Assembly (NCBI GenBank): GCA_964595365.1
Contig: CAZQQC010000015.1
Location: forward strand, 1-36,593
Length of the DNA stretch: 36,593 bases
Direction of reading: 5' to 3'
Source of the DNA: Fen-1258 sp964595365
Lineage (GTDB): Bacteria > Bacteroidota > Ignavibacteria > Ignavibacteriales > Melioribacteraceae
Shown here: piece after piece, positions 8,044-16,653 of the stretch
Numbering within the stretch: the stretch's first letter is position 1
How the letters are laid out: every line of letters starts with the position of its first letter
Made by a program: the position numbers and the translations under genes
Notes under the pieces: generated by a model
Database searches by the model: none
What the model saw: the letters and a program-made list of their open reading frames with translations, nothing else
Told to the model about the DNA's origin: nothing

Positions 8044-9090
8044 ATGACAAATCCGTTCATTAATAACAAAAAAATATTTGCCGCTTACTCGGTAGTTTGG
8101 TTTGCAATTTTTTTGATCCACACAAGCGTGCTCGGTTTTTTTCTGAAGTTTTCAATTTTGACAGCTTTGTTAGACAGCACATTTTTTAATGTGCTCTATC
8201 AGCTATTCGGCATCAGTCTCTGGTACACGGTCAGTTTCAACTCGCTAGAAAATTATTCTGCGGCAAAGATTTTTCTGAATCATATTGCAGCGGCAGTAAT
8301 TACTTCTGGCCTCTGGATTTCTGCCGGTTACTATATCATGTCGCATGTAATTAAAGGCAATGCCGTGTACACCGAGTTTTTGATCAAATCACTCGTCTGG
8401 AGATTTCTGATCGGAATTCTATTCTACATCATAATCATTTCGGTTGATTACGTAATTATCTATTACACAAATTTTCGGCAGAAACTTTTGCTGGAAGCAG
8501 AACTTAATGCATTGGTAAAAGAAGCCGAACTGAAAACTCTGAAATATCAAATCAATCCACATTTCATTTTTAACAGTTTGAATTCTATCAGTTCGCTAAC
8601 AATTACCGATCCTTCCAAAGCACAGGAAATGACCATAAAGCTTTCTTCATTCTTACGAAATACTCTCTCTAAAAACGAAAAACAGAAAAGCAAGTTGAGC
8701 GAAGAGATCAACAATGCCAGGTTGTACCTTGATATTGAAAAGATTCGCTTTGCCGATAAATTTGAGTTTGTGGAAAAGACAGATCCGTTGTGCAAAGATT
8801 TGGAAATTCCGAACATGATTCTCCAGCCGCTTTTTGAAAATGCGATCAAACACGGCGTGTACGAGAGTTTAGACAAAGTAACAATAAAACTTTCATGCGG
8901 AAATGAAAAAGGATATTTTAAGATCATCGTCGAAAACAATTTTGATTCCGAAGCAATTCCGCGCAAAGGCGAAGGTATCGGCTTGAAAAATATACAGAAT
9001 AGGCTAAAGCTGATTTATAACCAAGATAACCTCTTAACTTTCGAAAAAGCGAACGGTATCTTTAAAGTAAACATTTTTATTCCGGTCTAA
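8044..9090 (+). CDS. LytS-type membrane sensor histidine kinase (His_kinase PF06580 family)
   Basis: A 348-residue protein with about four transmembrane helices (residues ~12-32, 44-66, 78-100, 118-141), no extended extracellular sensor, and a cytoplasmic kinase. The phospho-acceptor is H173 in QINPHFIFNSLN. The N-box is MILQPLFENAIKHGV (N266) and the glycine box GEGIGLKNIQNR (309-320). This is the family that pairs with LytTR regulators. It lies between the LiaF-like genes and the regulator with gaps of 14 and 11 bases, so the four genes are likely one operon. The lack of a sensor domain suggests the stimulus comes from partner membrane proteins such as the LiaF-like pair; that is inference. 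Confidence 0.92.
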   Translation: MTNPFINNKKIFAAYSVVWFAIFLIHTSVLGFFLKFSILTALLDSTFFNVLYQLFGISLWYTVSFNSLENYSAAKIFLNHIAAAVITSGLWISAGYYIMSHVIKGNAVYTEFLIKSLVWRFLIGILFYIIIISVDYVIIYYTNFRQKLLLEAELNALVKEAELKTLKYQINPHFIFNSLNSISSLTITDPSKAQEMTIKLSSFLRNTLSKNEKQKSKLSEEINNARLYLDIEKIRFADKFEFVEKTDPLCKDLEIPNMILQPLFENAIKHGVYESLDKVTIKLSCGNEKGYFKIIVENNFDSEAIPRKGEGIGLKNIQNRLKLIYNQDNLLTFEKANGIFKVNIFIPV

Positions 9091-9101
9091 TAGGAAATGC
9101 T

Positions 9102-9854
9102 ATGGGAAGAAAAATTAAAGCTATAACGATTGACGACGAAAAACTTGCGCGCGACATCATTAAAAATTATTTGAAGAAGTATGACAACATAGAACTTGTA
9201 GCCGAATGCTCCAACGGTTTTGACGGAATTAAACTCATCAACGAACACCGCCCGGATTTGATATTTCTTGATATTCAAATGCCGAAGCTGACCGGCTTTG
9301 AGATGCTTGAAATTCTTGAGGTGCCGCCGGTTATTATTTTTACTACAGCTTTCGATCAGTATGCGCTTAAAGCGTTTGAAGTAAATGCCACGGATTACCT
9401 GCTCAAACCATTTTCGCAAGAAAGATTTGATGAAGCGATTGGAAAAGCTTTCAGGCTGATTAACAACACAGCGGAAGCAAAAAAGAATATAGAAGGATTG
9501 GTCAAACAGATCGAACATAGGAACGAGCATCTTGACAGAGTTGTAATTAAAAACGGACAGAAAATTTTAATTATACCGATAGAAGACATCCGTTACATCG
9601 AAGCTCAGGACGATTACACGATGCTCTACACCGAAAAGGGAAACTTTCTTAAGCAAAAAACGATGAAATACTTTGAAGAGAATTTGGATCCGTCTCGGTT
9701 TATTCGAATTCACCGTTCCTATTTTGCAAAGCTTTCATTTATCAAACAGATTGAATTGGTTGAAAAAGAATCCTACCGCATCTTACTGAACGACGGCACA
9801 AAACTGCCGGTAAGCAAAAGCGGCTATCAGAATTTGAAAGAAATAATTAAGTAA
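9102..9854 (+). CDS. LytTR-family response regulator
   Basis: A 250-residue protein. The receiver domain (residues 4-120) has acidic pocket DDE (11-13), phospho-acceptor D57 in FLDIQMPKLTG, TTAFDQYA (81-88) and K102 in LLKPF. The LytTR DNA-binding domain (~147-248) has VIKNGQKILIIPIEDIRYIEA and RFIRIHRSYFAKL, the usual beta-rich fold that contacts direct repeats. It is the cognate regulator of the kinase immediately upstream. Its own operon may be a target, but I could not pick out a confident pair of LytTR direct repeats upstream of 6600. Confidence 0.93.
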   Translation: MGRKIKAITIDDEKLARDIIKNYLKKYDNIELVAECSNGFDGIKLINEHRPDLIFLDIQMPKLTGFEMLEILEVPPVIIFTTAFDQYALKAFEVNATDYLLKPFSQERFDEAIGKAFRLINNTAEAKKNIEGLVKQIEHRNEHLDRVVIKNGQKILIIPIEDIRYIEAQDDYTMLYTEKGNFLKQKTMKYFEENLDPSRFIRIHRSYFAKLSFIKQIELVEKESYRILLNDGTKLPVSKSGYQNLKEIIK

Positions 9855-9953
9855 CCCACTTTACTCACGGATTGATCTACCGTGAGAAATTAAAATTGCA
9901 AAACGAATATTTTCTTTAAAACAACAAAAATTTGTTTGTCAAACCCAGACCTT
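9852..9953 (+). repeat. Dispersed intergenic repeat, copy 1
   Basis: It starts at the last codons of the response-regulator gene with TAACCCACTTTA and is about three quarters identical by hand alignment to 13111-13211, with a single one-base gap. Weak similarity continues another ~20 bases. The best conserved block is AACGAATATTTT and AAAACAACAAAAATT (9903-9932 region). A perfect CTCACGG/CCGTGAG hairpin (9864-9886) is present only in this copy. I see no open frame in it. Confidence 0.65.
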
Positions 9954-10080
9954 ACTTCGCATCAGTTAAGAAAGGAGAAGTAGAATCTGTAACGTAAGAA
10001 GCAAAATTATTTTCCCCCTTGATATAAATTTTTACTTAGTATTACTTTGATTCCATAAGCAGGATACAAAGATTCGGGTT

Positions 10081-10467
10081 TTAAAGATTTTCCAACACCC
10101 TTTGAAGTTTAGCGGAAACATTTTCAGCAACTTCTGCCAAAGCCGGGTTATTTACTGCATGCATCGATTCAATTGGATTAACAACACTCACCTGGGTTTT
10201 ACTATCGGATTTTTCCTGTACAACCACATTGCATGGCAGCAAAACTCCTACATTCTCTTCCAGTGAAAGTGCTTTGTATGCAAAGGGCGGGTTGCAGGCA
10301 CCAAGAATTTTGTATTTGCGGAAATCGACATCTAATTTTTTCTTCAAAGTTTCTTTAACATCAATTTCCGTTAGAATACCAAATCCTTCTTTTTTCAATT
10401 CTTCCGTTACTTTTGCAACGGATTCATCAAAAGAATAATCAATAACTTTTGTATTGCAGTAAGACAT
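10081..10467 (-). CDS. DUF302 domain protein
   Basis: A 128-residue soluble protein matching the DUF302 pattern: an N-terminal helix with SFDESVAKVTEELKKEGFGILTEIDV, followed by KYKILGACNPPFAYKALSLE and VGVLLPCNVVVQE (residues ~52-84). The biochemical role of DUF302 is not established. The two conserved Cys (in GACNPP and LPCNV) sit at positions typical of the family. GGAGAGAG lies just before the ATG. It is a single gene facing the LytTR regulator, with the repeat 9852-9953 between them. Confidence 0.85.
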   Translation of the reverse strand: MSYCNTKVIDYSFDESVAKVTEELKKEGFGILTEIDVKETLKKKLDVDFRKYKILGACNPPFAYKALSLEENVGVLLPCNVVVQEKSDSKTQVSVVNPIESMHAVNNPALAEVAENVSAKLQRVLENL

Positions 10468-10692
10468 ACTCTCTCCGATTTTTTATTGATTAGATGAAAT
10501 TTATTTATTAACGATTCACATCGGTACTATCAGGTTGTTTTCTAATACTCAAAGATGTATTGATCTCTTGTGCACAATCGAAATAATTATGCAAAAAAAT
10601 TTCAAATCAATTTATAAAAAATAATTTTCCAAATTAATTTATCTAAACGACATAGAATAATTTTATCAGCCAACAACCGGACTGGAATGGAT

Positions 10693-12171
10693 TCATATTA
10701 AAAATAAATATGAAAACAGAGTTATGATTATTATACTCAATATGTCCACAATTATTCCTGCCTTTACCATATCTTTAACTTTTAAGCGCTGACTACTAAA
10801 AACAATTGCATTGGGCGGTGTTCCTACTGGCAGCATAAAACCAAATGACGCTGCGAGTGTTGCCGGAACCATCAGCAATAGCGGTTCAATTTTTAATTCA
10901 ACGGCAAGAGAAGCAAGAATTGGCAAAATAATTTGCGCTGTTGCTGTATTCGATGTTAATTCCGATAAAGCTGTAATTGAAAAACATATTAAGGCAATTA
11001 TTAATATAAGAGGCATTCCTCCGAGCAATGTGAATTGTTGACTAATCAGTTTTGAAAGTCCGCTGGATACAAATCCTTCTGCAAGAGCAAATCCTCCGCC
11101 GAACAGAAGAATTATATCCCACGGAATTTTTGATATTGTCGAAAAATCCAAAATGAAATCCGAATCATTTGATTTATTTTTACTGGGGATTAAAAATAAA
11201 AGGAATGCCATTGTAATTGCTACTGTTCCGTCATCAATAAAATCCGGTTTAGGAAATATGTTAGACCAACCGGGGACCTTTACGAAACCAAGGTCCAAAT
11301 CACCTCTGAAAATCCACAACAAAGAAGTTATCAAAAAAATTATTAGAACAACCTTTTCTTCAAAACTGGCTTTGCCAAGTTTTTCTTTTTCTTCTCTAAT
11401 TATTTCGCGGCTGATAATTAAATCCTTCCCGGTACGGAAAACAATTTTTGCTAAAATAACCCACGTTAAAATGAGCATGGTTATTGTTATAGGTACAGCA
11501 AACTTCATCCATTCCGCAAAAAGAATCATTGGTTTATCCGGGAATGCAATCTTATATACTCTCACAAAAACCAAATTGGGAGGTGTGCCAACAAGTGTTC
11601 CCATTCCTCCTATTGAAGCGGCATAAGCTATAGACAGCATCAACGCGATACTAAATTTTTTTGTTCTCTCTTTCCCGAATTCGTTTTCTAATTTTGTTAA
11701 TACCGCTAAACCAATTGGAAAAATCATCAGGGCAGTTGCAGTATTTGAAATCCACATCGAGATAAATCCGGTTGCAAGCATAAATCCTAATACTATTTGG
11801 GAAGGATTTTTCCCAAAGATACTTATAACTGTAAGAGCTATTCTTTTATGCAAATTCCATTTTTCTAATGCTATGGCAATAATAAACCCGCCCATGAAAA
11901 GAAAAATTGTTGAATTGATATACGCTTCGGAAGTTTGTTTACCCGAAATTGCACCGGTGAGCGGGAACAGGATGAGCGGAACAAGTGATGTAACAGCAAG
12001 AGGAACGGCTTCCGTAATCCACCAGATAGACATTAAAATAGCAACGGCAGCAACAAGTTTTGCGTCATGATATCCGGGTCCGAAATTTATAAACAATAGA
12101 ATACAAAATAAGCAGACTATTCCAGCCAGGATTGCCAACCATTTTACTTGAAACGATTTCAACTTGATCAT
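10693..12171 (-). CDS. DASS (SLC13)-family anion/dicarboxylate transporter
   Basis: A 492-residue integral membrane protein with 11 or more hydrophobic segments. It carries the two Ser-Asn-Thr substrate/sodium motifs of divalent-anion:sodium symporters: ISNTATALM (~140-148) and ELTSNTATAQIILP (~405-418), each followed by a GTPPN loop (VGTPPNLVF ~195 and VGTPPNAIVF ~455). The WWITEAVPLAVTSLVPL signature is at ~50-66. Substrates in the family are C4-dicarboxylates, citrate or sulfate; a dicarboxylate is plausible given the PEPCK and malic enzyme genes nearby but is not shown. GGAG precedes the ATG. It ends with an inverted repeat (10692-10714) overlapping the stop. Confidence 0.92.
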   Translation of the reverse strand: MIKLKSFQVKWLAILAGIVCLFCILLFINFGPGYHDAKLVAAVAILMSIWWITEAVPLAVTSLVPLILFPLTGAISGKQTSEAYINSTIFLFMGGFIIAIALEKWNLHKRIALTVISIFGKNPSQIVLGFMLATGFISMWISNTATALMIFPIGLAVLTKLENEFGKERTKKFSIALMLSIAYAASIGGMGTLVGTPPNLVFVRVYKIAFPDKPMILFAEWMKFAVPITITMLILTWVILAKIVFRTGKDLIISREIIREEKEKLGKASFEEKVVLIIFLITSLLWIFRGDLDLGFVKVPGWSNIFPKPDFIDDGTVAITMAFLLFLIPSKNKSNDSDFILDFSTISKIPWDIILLFGGGFALAEGFVSSGLSKLISQQFTLLGGMPLILIIALICFSITALSELTSNTATAQIILPILASLAVELKIEPLLLMVPATLAASFGFMLPVGTPPNAIVFSSQRLKVKDMVKAGIIVDILSIIIITLFSYLFLI

Positions 12172-12243
12172 TGAAACTCCGATTTATTTTTTTGAAAGAG
12201 CTATCTGCTTCTTACAAAACCGTATAATCAAAATTGGAAAGGA

Positions 12244-12312
12244 TCAGGTTAATTTCTTCTTCCGGGCTATCAATCCTCCGATCAAACCTATTCCGGAAAA
12301 AGTAATTTTCAT
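12244..12312 (-). CDS. Possible 22-residue peptide overlapping the end of bshB1
   Basis: The bshB1 stop (TGA, minus strand 12311-12309) overlaps an ATG as ATGA (12312-12309). The frame reads MKITFSGIGLIGGLIARKKK plus two residues and then stops. AAAGGAAA lies directly upstream. The peptide has a short hydrophobic Gly/Ile/Leu core and a basic tail, like a minimal membrane peptide. It is too short for statistics and could be chance, but overlap, ribosome site and composition agree. Confidence 0.35.
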   Translation of the reverse strand: MKITFSGIGLIGGLIARKKKLT

Positions 12313-13040
12313 TTTTTATTTCCTTTCTTAAGCATGCTTACTAAATCAAATTCAATTTCTTCTTCGCAGAAAAACGGCTCGCCATAATCTTTGCCGATCT
12401 TAAATCCGAAACTTTGCGCTCTGGCTTCTATAAATTTTAAGAAGTTCGGAGTGCTGATAAAAGTTTCCGGCTCGCTACTTTCAGGATTATGAAATTGAGT
12501 TTCATAGGCGCGTACTGCTTTCATTTTTGTTTTAAAAGTTTCGCTGATATCAACAATAAACGTCGGTTTGAATTCGTAAGTCTGCATATAATAAAAAAGC
12601 TTTTGCGGACGAAAAGGGGTTTGCTTTCCATCGGTTTCTTCTGTAGAAACTTTTGGAAGGCCGGAGAAGAATATAGCTTCTTTAACCAGTTGGCTTGCGC
12701 CTATATGATCGGGGTGGCGGTCGTTAAAGTATGACGCAAAAATAAATTTAGGTCGATACTTCCGGATTTTCGAAATGATTATTCTGCGATAATCTTCATT
12801 CGGTTTTAGATTTCCGTCTTTAAAACCGAGATTTTCACGAATAGAAATTTTCAAAATCTTTGCAGCTTTTTGCGCTTCATGCTTTCGTGTCGCGGCAGAT
12901 CCTCTTGTTCCCAGTTCACCTTTTGTAAGGTCTACAATGCCAACTTTAAGTCCGTTAGCGCATATCTTCGCGATCGTTCCTCCCATAGAAAGTTCTGCAT
13001 CGTCGGGATGGGCGGCAAAAACCAAAACATCTAAAATCAT
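12309..13040 (-). CDS. bshB1: PIG-L family deacetylase, bacillithiol biosynthesis type
   Basis: A 243-residue LmbE/PIG-L zinc hydrolase. The metal/catalytic motifs are FAAHPDDAELSMGG (residues 8-21) and NDRHPDHIGAS (~105-115). TKGELGTRGSAATRKHEAQKAA is characteristic of the BshB1 branch, which removes the acetyl group from GlcNAc-malate to make GlcN-malate for bacillithiol. BshA and BshC are not in the window. AGAGGTG precedes the ATG. The function is confident at family level and likely at subfamily level. The stop overlaps the start of a possible 22-residue peptide. Confidence 0.87.
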   Translation of the reverse strand: MILDVLVFAAHPDDAELSMGGTIAKICANGLKVGIVDLTKGELGTRGSAATRKHEAQKAAKILKISIRENLGFKDGNLKPNEDYRRIIISKIRKYRPKFIFASYFNDRHPDHIGASQLVKEAIFFSGLPKVSTEETDGKQTPFRPQKLFYYMQTYEFKPTFIVDISETFKTKMKAVRAYETQFHNPESSEPETFISTPNFLKFIEARAQSFGFKIGKDYGEPFFCEEEIEFDLVSMLKKGNKK

Positions 13041-13110
13041 TTACACCTCTTTTCATTTTTCAATATCTATTTAAGAAATTTAATGCATTAAGGGAAAAAG
13101 ATTTTTTCAA

Positions 13111-13211
13111 TAACCCACTTTATGAAGGGTTTGATGTATAATGAAAAAATATAACTGTAGAACGAATATTTTTCTAAAACAACAAAAATTCGTCTGTTAA
13201 ACTCAAACCTT
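13111..13211 (+). repeat. Dispersed intergenic repeat, copy 2
   Basis: This is the second copy of the element at 9852-9953, in the same orientation, between divergent bshB1 and gatB. The first 57 columns align without gaps starting at TAACCCACTTTA. In the core, ACGAAT and ATTCGT flank a ~19-nt A/T-rich loop; in copy 1 the second arm reads ATTTGT, which keeps pairing through a G-U pair. No open reading frame spans it. Confidence 0.65.
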
Positions 13212-13241
13212 GCGCAACATCGGTCAATAAGATATTTTTTC

Positions 13242-13268
13242 TTGACATTATTTAAATGAGTAAATTTG
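13242..13268 (+). promoter_or_regulatory. Possible Bacteroidetes-type promoter of gatB
   Basis: TTGACA (13242-13247) is followed by TAAATTTG (13261-13268), a perfect match to TAnnTTTG. The 16-base gap between TTG and TA is shorter than the usual ~19-20, so confidence is modest. If used, transcription would begin near 13275, downstream of the first possible ATG (13256), which favours the ATG at 13289. Confidence 0.4.
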
Positions 13269-13288
13269 CCGAAAAGCTTTCGGGAAAC

Positions 13289-14731
13289 ATGAATTTAAAC
13301 TACGAAGCCGTAATCGGTCTGGAAGTTCATGCACAGCTTCTAACAGACACAAAAATTTTTTGCGGGTGTTCAACAAAGTTTGGAGTTCCACCGAACACAA
13401 ATGTCTGTCCCGTGTGTCTTGGGCATCCCGGTGTATTGCCGGTGATGAATAAAAAAGTTGTGGAATACACTGTTCTTATGGGACTTGCAACCGGATGCAC
13501 AATCAACAAAAGATCAATCTTTGCGCGAAAGAATTATTTCTATCCCGATCTTCCTAAAGGTTATCAAACATCCCAGTACGAAGAGCCCATTTGCGAGCAT
13601 GGAAAAATTACGATTGAGTTCAAGGATGGAAACAGGAAGAACATCGGTATCACCAGAATCCATATGGAAGAAGATGCAGGCAAATCAATTCATGATCAAG
13701 GAACTGACACAAAGATAGATGCGAACCGGTGCGGAACACCGTTGATGGAAATTGTAAGCGAGCCTGACATTCGATCTGCAGAGGAAGCGTATTTATATCT
13801 TATAAAATTGAAACAGATTGTTACTTATCTTGGAATATGCGACGGCAATATGGAAGAAGGTTCGCTTCGGTGCGATGCAAACGTTTCAGTGCGGTTGAAA
13901 GGTGAATCGAAATTCGGCACGAAGACAGAAGTTAAGAACATGAATTCTTTCCGTAACGTTGAGAAGGCAATTGAAAATGAAATCGAACGACAGATAGAAA
14001 TTCTGGAAGAAGGTGGAAAAATTATTCAGCAGACTCTGCTGTGGGACACCGATTCCAACCAGATAAAACTGATGCGAAGCAAAGAGGAAGCTCACGATTA
14101 CAGGTACTTTCCCGATCCCGACCTAATGCCTGTTGTTGTAGATTCAGAATGGCGGGATAGAATTGCAGCATCAATGCCCGAGCTGCCAGAGAATAGAAGA
14201 AACCGCTTCGTTGAAAAATATTCTTTGCCGATTTATGACGCGGAGATTTTAACTTCCTCGCGTGAACTTGCCAACTACTATGAAAACGTGTTAACTGTAA
14301 CGGATGATTATAAATCCGCCAGCAACTGGGTTATGACCGATGTTCTGAAAGTTGTAAATGATGAAAAAATCTCCGTCGAACAATTTCCCGTTTCACCGGA
14401 GAATCTCGGTAAACTTATTAAACTGATCAATGACAAAGTTATCAGCGGCAAGATTGCGAAGGAAATTTTTCCGGAATTGTTGAAGACGAACAAGGATCCG
14501 AACGAAATTGTTAAGGAGAAGAACCTCGTTCAGATAAGTGATACGGGAGAAATTGAAAAAGTAATCGACAAAATTCTTACTGCCAATCCGAGACAAATTG
14601 AAGAATTTTTGAGCGGCAAAGATAAAGTGATTGGATTTTTTATCGGACAGATTATGAAGGAAATGAAAGGCAAAGCCAATCCGCAAATTGTGAATGAGCT
14701 ACTAAAAACGAAACTCGATAAATTGCGATAG
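13289..14731 (+). CDS. gatB: Aspartyl/glutamyl-tRNA(Asn/Gln) amidotransferase subunit B
   Basis: GatB is the kinase/tRNA-recognition subunit of the GatCAB complex that makes Gln-tRNA(Gln) and Asn-tRNA(Asn) by transamidation. The frame opens at 13256, but the ATG at 13289 starts MNLNYEAVIGLEVHAQL, exactly where GatB proteins normally begin, with CGGGA upstream, and gives 480 residues (family ~475-480). Seen: IFCGCST with nearby Cys pairs (zinc-site region, CVCPVCLG-like NVCPVCLGHPG), YFYPDLPKGYQ, EEDAGKS, DANRCGTPLMEIVSEPDI, and the C-terminal GatB/YqeY domain (~335-480). gatA and gatC are not in the window. Confidence 0.96.
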   Translation: MNLNYEAVIGLEVHAQLLTDTKIFCGCSTKFGVPPNTNVCPVCLGHPGVLPVMNKKVVEYTVLMGLATGCTINKRSIFARKNYFYPDLPKGYQTSQYEEPICEHGKITIEFKDGNRKNIGITRIHMEEDAGKSIHDQGTDTKIDANRCGTPLMEIVSEPDIRSAEEAYLYLIKLKQIVTYLGICDGNMEEGSLRCDANVSVRLKGESKFGTKTEVKNMNSFRNVEKAIENEIERQIEILEEGGKIIQQTLLWDTDSNQIKLMRSKEEAHDYRYFPDPDLMPVVVDSEWRDRIAASMPELPENRRNRFVEKYSLPIYDAEILTSSRELANYYENVLTVTDDYKSASNWVMTDVLKVVNDEKISVEQFPVSPENLGKLIKLINDKVISGKIAKEIFPELLKTNKDPNEIVKEKNLVQISDTGEIEKVIDKILTANPRQIEEFLSGKDKVIGFFIGQIMKEMKGKANPQIVNELLKTKLDKLR

Positions 14732-14740
14732 TTTATTCTT

Positions 14741-14824
14741 AGCGGTCTCTGCGATCCGTTTTATCACCCGGCGCTCTTTGCGGTTTTTCTTTTAAACGCA
14801 AAGTACGCAGAGAATCCGCAAAGC
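14741..14824. repeat. Nested palindromic repeat between convergent gatB and rmlD-like gene
   Basis: TCTCTGCG (14746-14753) pairs with CGCAGAGA (14806-14813). Inside it, CTTTGCG (14776-14782) pairs with CGCAAAG (14797-14803), with a T-rich loop. A second CGCAAAG copy at 14817-14823 offers an alternative partner. It fills nearly the whole gap between two convergent genes and could act as a bidirectional terminator. Its wording (CGCAAAG..CGCAGAGA) resembles short intergenic repeats I have seen in many unrelated bacteria. Confidence 0.6.
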
Positions 14825-14832
14825 AAAATCAA

Positions 14833-15711
14833 TTATTCTGCTAAAATCTCTCTCATCGCTACGGCAACAGTTTGAGGTTGAATTCCAAATAATCTTAGCT
14901 TATCGATGTCCATCGAAACATCGGCAACTTTGTATGGTATTCCAACTTCATCCATAGTAGCTGCAATCAAAAGATTCTTATCCAACCCGGCTTCGTCGCA
15001 AAGTATTTCGCCCAACTCGTAACGCGAAAGTCTTTCGCCGCCGCCAAGATTAATCACTTCACCGGAAATACTTTTCTCGATCAATTCCGGGATCATCCGG
15101 GCAGCATCTTTCAAAGCAAGCGGCGTACGGTACTGATCCGTGAAAAGTTTTACCTCCTTACCTTTTCGTAGTTCATCAAACATGAAATGAAAATGATTGC
15201 GTGAGTGGTTTAATCCCAGACCGTACATCAACGCCATCCTCAGAATTATGTAGTTGCCGAATGTTTGCCGAATTTTGATTTCACCCATCAGTTTAGTTTC
15301 CGCATAGAGTGAGACCGGAATCAGTTTGGAATCTTCTTTCAGCATGGAACCGCGGTAGCCCGCGTAGACCAAATCGGAAGAAGCATAAATTAATTTTGAT
15401 TTGTACTGTTTACAAAGCTCGGCAATTTTTTGAGTAGCATTTACATTGACATTGTAAACTACGTCCGCGGTTAGACGATCTGCTTTTTCTGCGTTTGAAA
15501 TTGATGCAGTATGTATCACAGCATCGGGCTGAAACGATGAAAATACTTTCTCCAGTTCGACAAAATTTGCAATGGAGAGTTTTACCGAATTAAATGAGGC
15601 GCAATTTCCTACATTTGAATAGTACTGTGTAAGGATATCGTGCTTTCTGCTCAATTCAAGATTTAGATACTGCCCCAGTGTACCGCTGCCGCCGGTGATA
15701 AATATTTTCAT
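14833..15711 (-). CDS. RmlD-like NAD(P)-dependent sugar-nucleotide reductase/epimerase
   Basis: A 292-residue extended short-chain dehydrogenase. It has the Rossmann nucleotide motif TGGSGTLG (residues 6-13), an HTAS segment (~68) and the catalytic dyad YAETK (Tyr~137, Lys~141) after SSDLVYAG. Overall it resembles dTDP-4-dehydrorhamnose reductase (RmlD) and relatives: PVSLYAETKLMGE, YRTPLALKDAARMI, and VINLGGGERLSRYELGE near the C-terminus. No other rhamnose genes are adjacent, so the substrate is uncertain. It is convergent with gatB and divergent from nfo. Confidence 0.82.
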   Translation of the reverse strand: MKIFITGGSGTLGQYLNLELSRKHDILTQYYSNVGNCASFNSVKLSIANFVELEKVFSSFQPDAVIHTASISNAEKADRLTADVVYNVNVNATQKIAELCKQYKSKLIYASSDLVYAGYRGSMLKEDSKLIPVSLYAETKLMGEIKIRQTFGNYIILRMALMYGLGLNHSRNHFHFMFDELRKGKEVKLFTDQYRTPLALKDAARMIPELIEKSISGEVINLGGGERLSRYELGEILCDEAGLDKNLLIAATMDEVGIPYKVADVSMDIDKLRLFGIQPQTVAVAMREILAE

Positions 15712-15798
15712 CTATGATTCTCATTCCATAAATTATTCATGGCAATAATATTATCTTTATCTGAAAAATAAAATTTCATCTTAACCGAAAGGAATTTT

Positions 15799-16653
15799 AT
15801 GAAGCACTTACTCGGTGCACACGTTTTTGTAAACGGAGGCGTTGATTCGGCAATAGACTGCGGCGAATCGCTCGGCTTTACTGCAATCCAGCTTTTTACC
15901 AAGAACAACAACCGCTGGTTTTCAAAAGACCTTTCCGAAAAAGAAATAAATGCATTCAAAGAGAAAAAGAGCAAATCCAACATCAAAGCGATCGTTTCTC
16001 ACGATTCATATCTAATTAACCTTTGTGCAAAGGATCCGGAGAATTTAGAGAAGTCGCGCAGATCATTTCTTGATGAACTGAAACGATGCCAGTTTCTAGA
16101 AATTCCATATTTAAACTTTCACCCGGGCTCGCACGGCGGGCAAGGAGAAGAAGAAGGATTAAAAATAATTGCCGAGTCGCTGAACATTGTTCACGGGCAG
16201 ACCAAAGGTTACAAAGTTAAGAGTATGCTTGAAGCAACAGCCGGACAGGGCAATGCTCTTGGTTACCGCTTCGAACAATTGAAAAAAATAATTGACATGG
16301 TTGACGAGAAAGAACGGATGTGTGTCTGCATAGATACCGCTCATATTTTTGCAGCGGGCTACAACATCAAAGATCCAAAAGAATATAAAAAAGTGATCAA
16401 GGAATTCGACGAGATAATCGGTTTGGGTTTGCTGAACTGCATTCACATGAACGACAGCAAGAAGGAATTGGGTTCGCGCGTAGACCGCCATGATCATATC
16501 GGAAAAGGATTCATCGGCAAGGAAGGTTTTACAAATATCATGAATGACAAAAAATTGGAAAAGGTGCCGAAAATTTTGGAAACGCCGAAAGGAAAGGAAC
16601 AAAAGGAGGACCTGGAGAATATTAAGGTATTGCTTAGCTTGGTTAAGAAATAG
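15799..16653 (+). CDS. nfo: Endonuclease IV (AP endonuclease)
   Basis: A 284-residue AP endonuclease of the xylose-isomerase-like TIM-barrel family that cuts 5' of abasic sites in base excision repair. Zinc-binding and signature sequences seen are GAHVFVNGG (6-14), AIQLFTKNNNRW, VSHDSYLINL, YLNFHPGSH (His ligands), EATAGQGNALG (Glu ligand), CIDTAHIFAAGYN, IHMNDSKKELGSRVDRHDHIGKG and the terminal ILETPKG. The length agrees with the family (~280). AAGGA precedes the ATG. It may act on abasic sites made by the uracil-DNA glycosylase encoded at 21446-22195. Confidence 0.96.
   Translation: MKHLLGAHVFVNGGVDSAIDCGESLGFTAIQLFTKNNNRWFSKDLSEKEINAFKEKKSKSNIKAIVSHDSYLINLCAKDPENLEKSRRSFLDELKRCQFLEIPYLNFHPGSHGGQGEEEGLKIIAESLNIVHGQTKGYKVKSMLEATAGQGNALGYRFEQLKKIIDMVDEKERMCVCIDTAHIFAAGYNIKDPKEYKKVIKEFDEIIGLGLLNCIHMNDSKKELGSRVDRHDHIGKGFIGKEGFTNIMNDKKLEKVPKILETPKGKEQKEDLENIKVLLSLVKK

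Noticed and set aside
10692..10714. TTCATATT/AATATGAA hairpin as a terminator of the DASS transporter gene
   Set aside because: It overlaps the coding end and no T-run follows on the minus strand.
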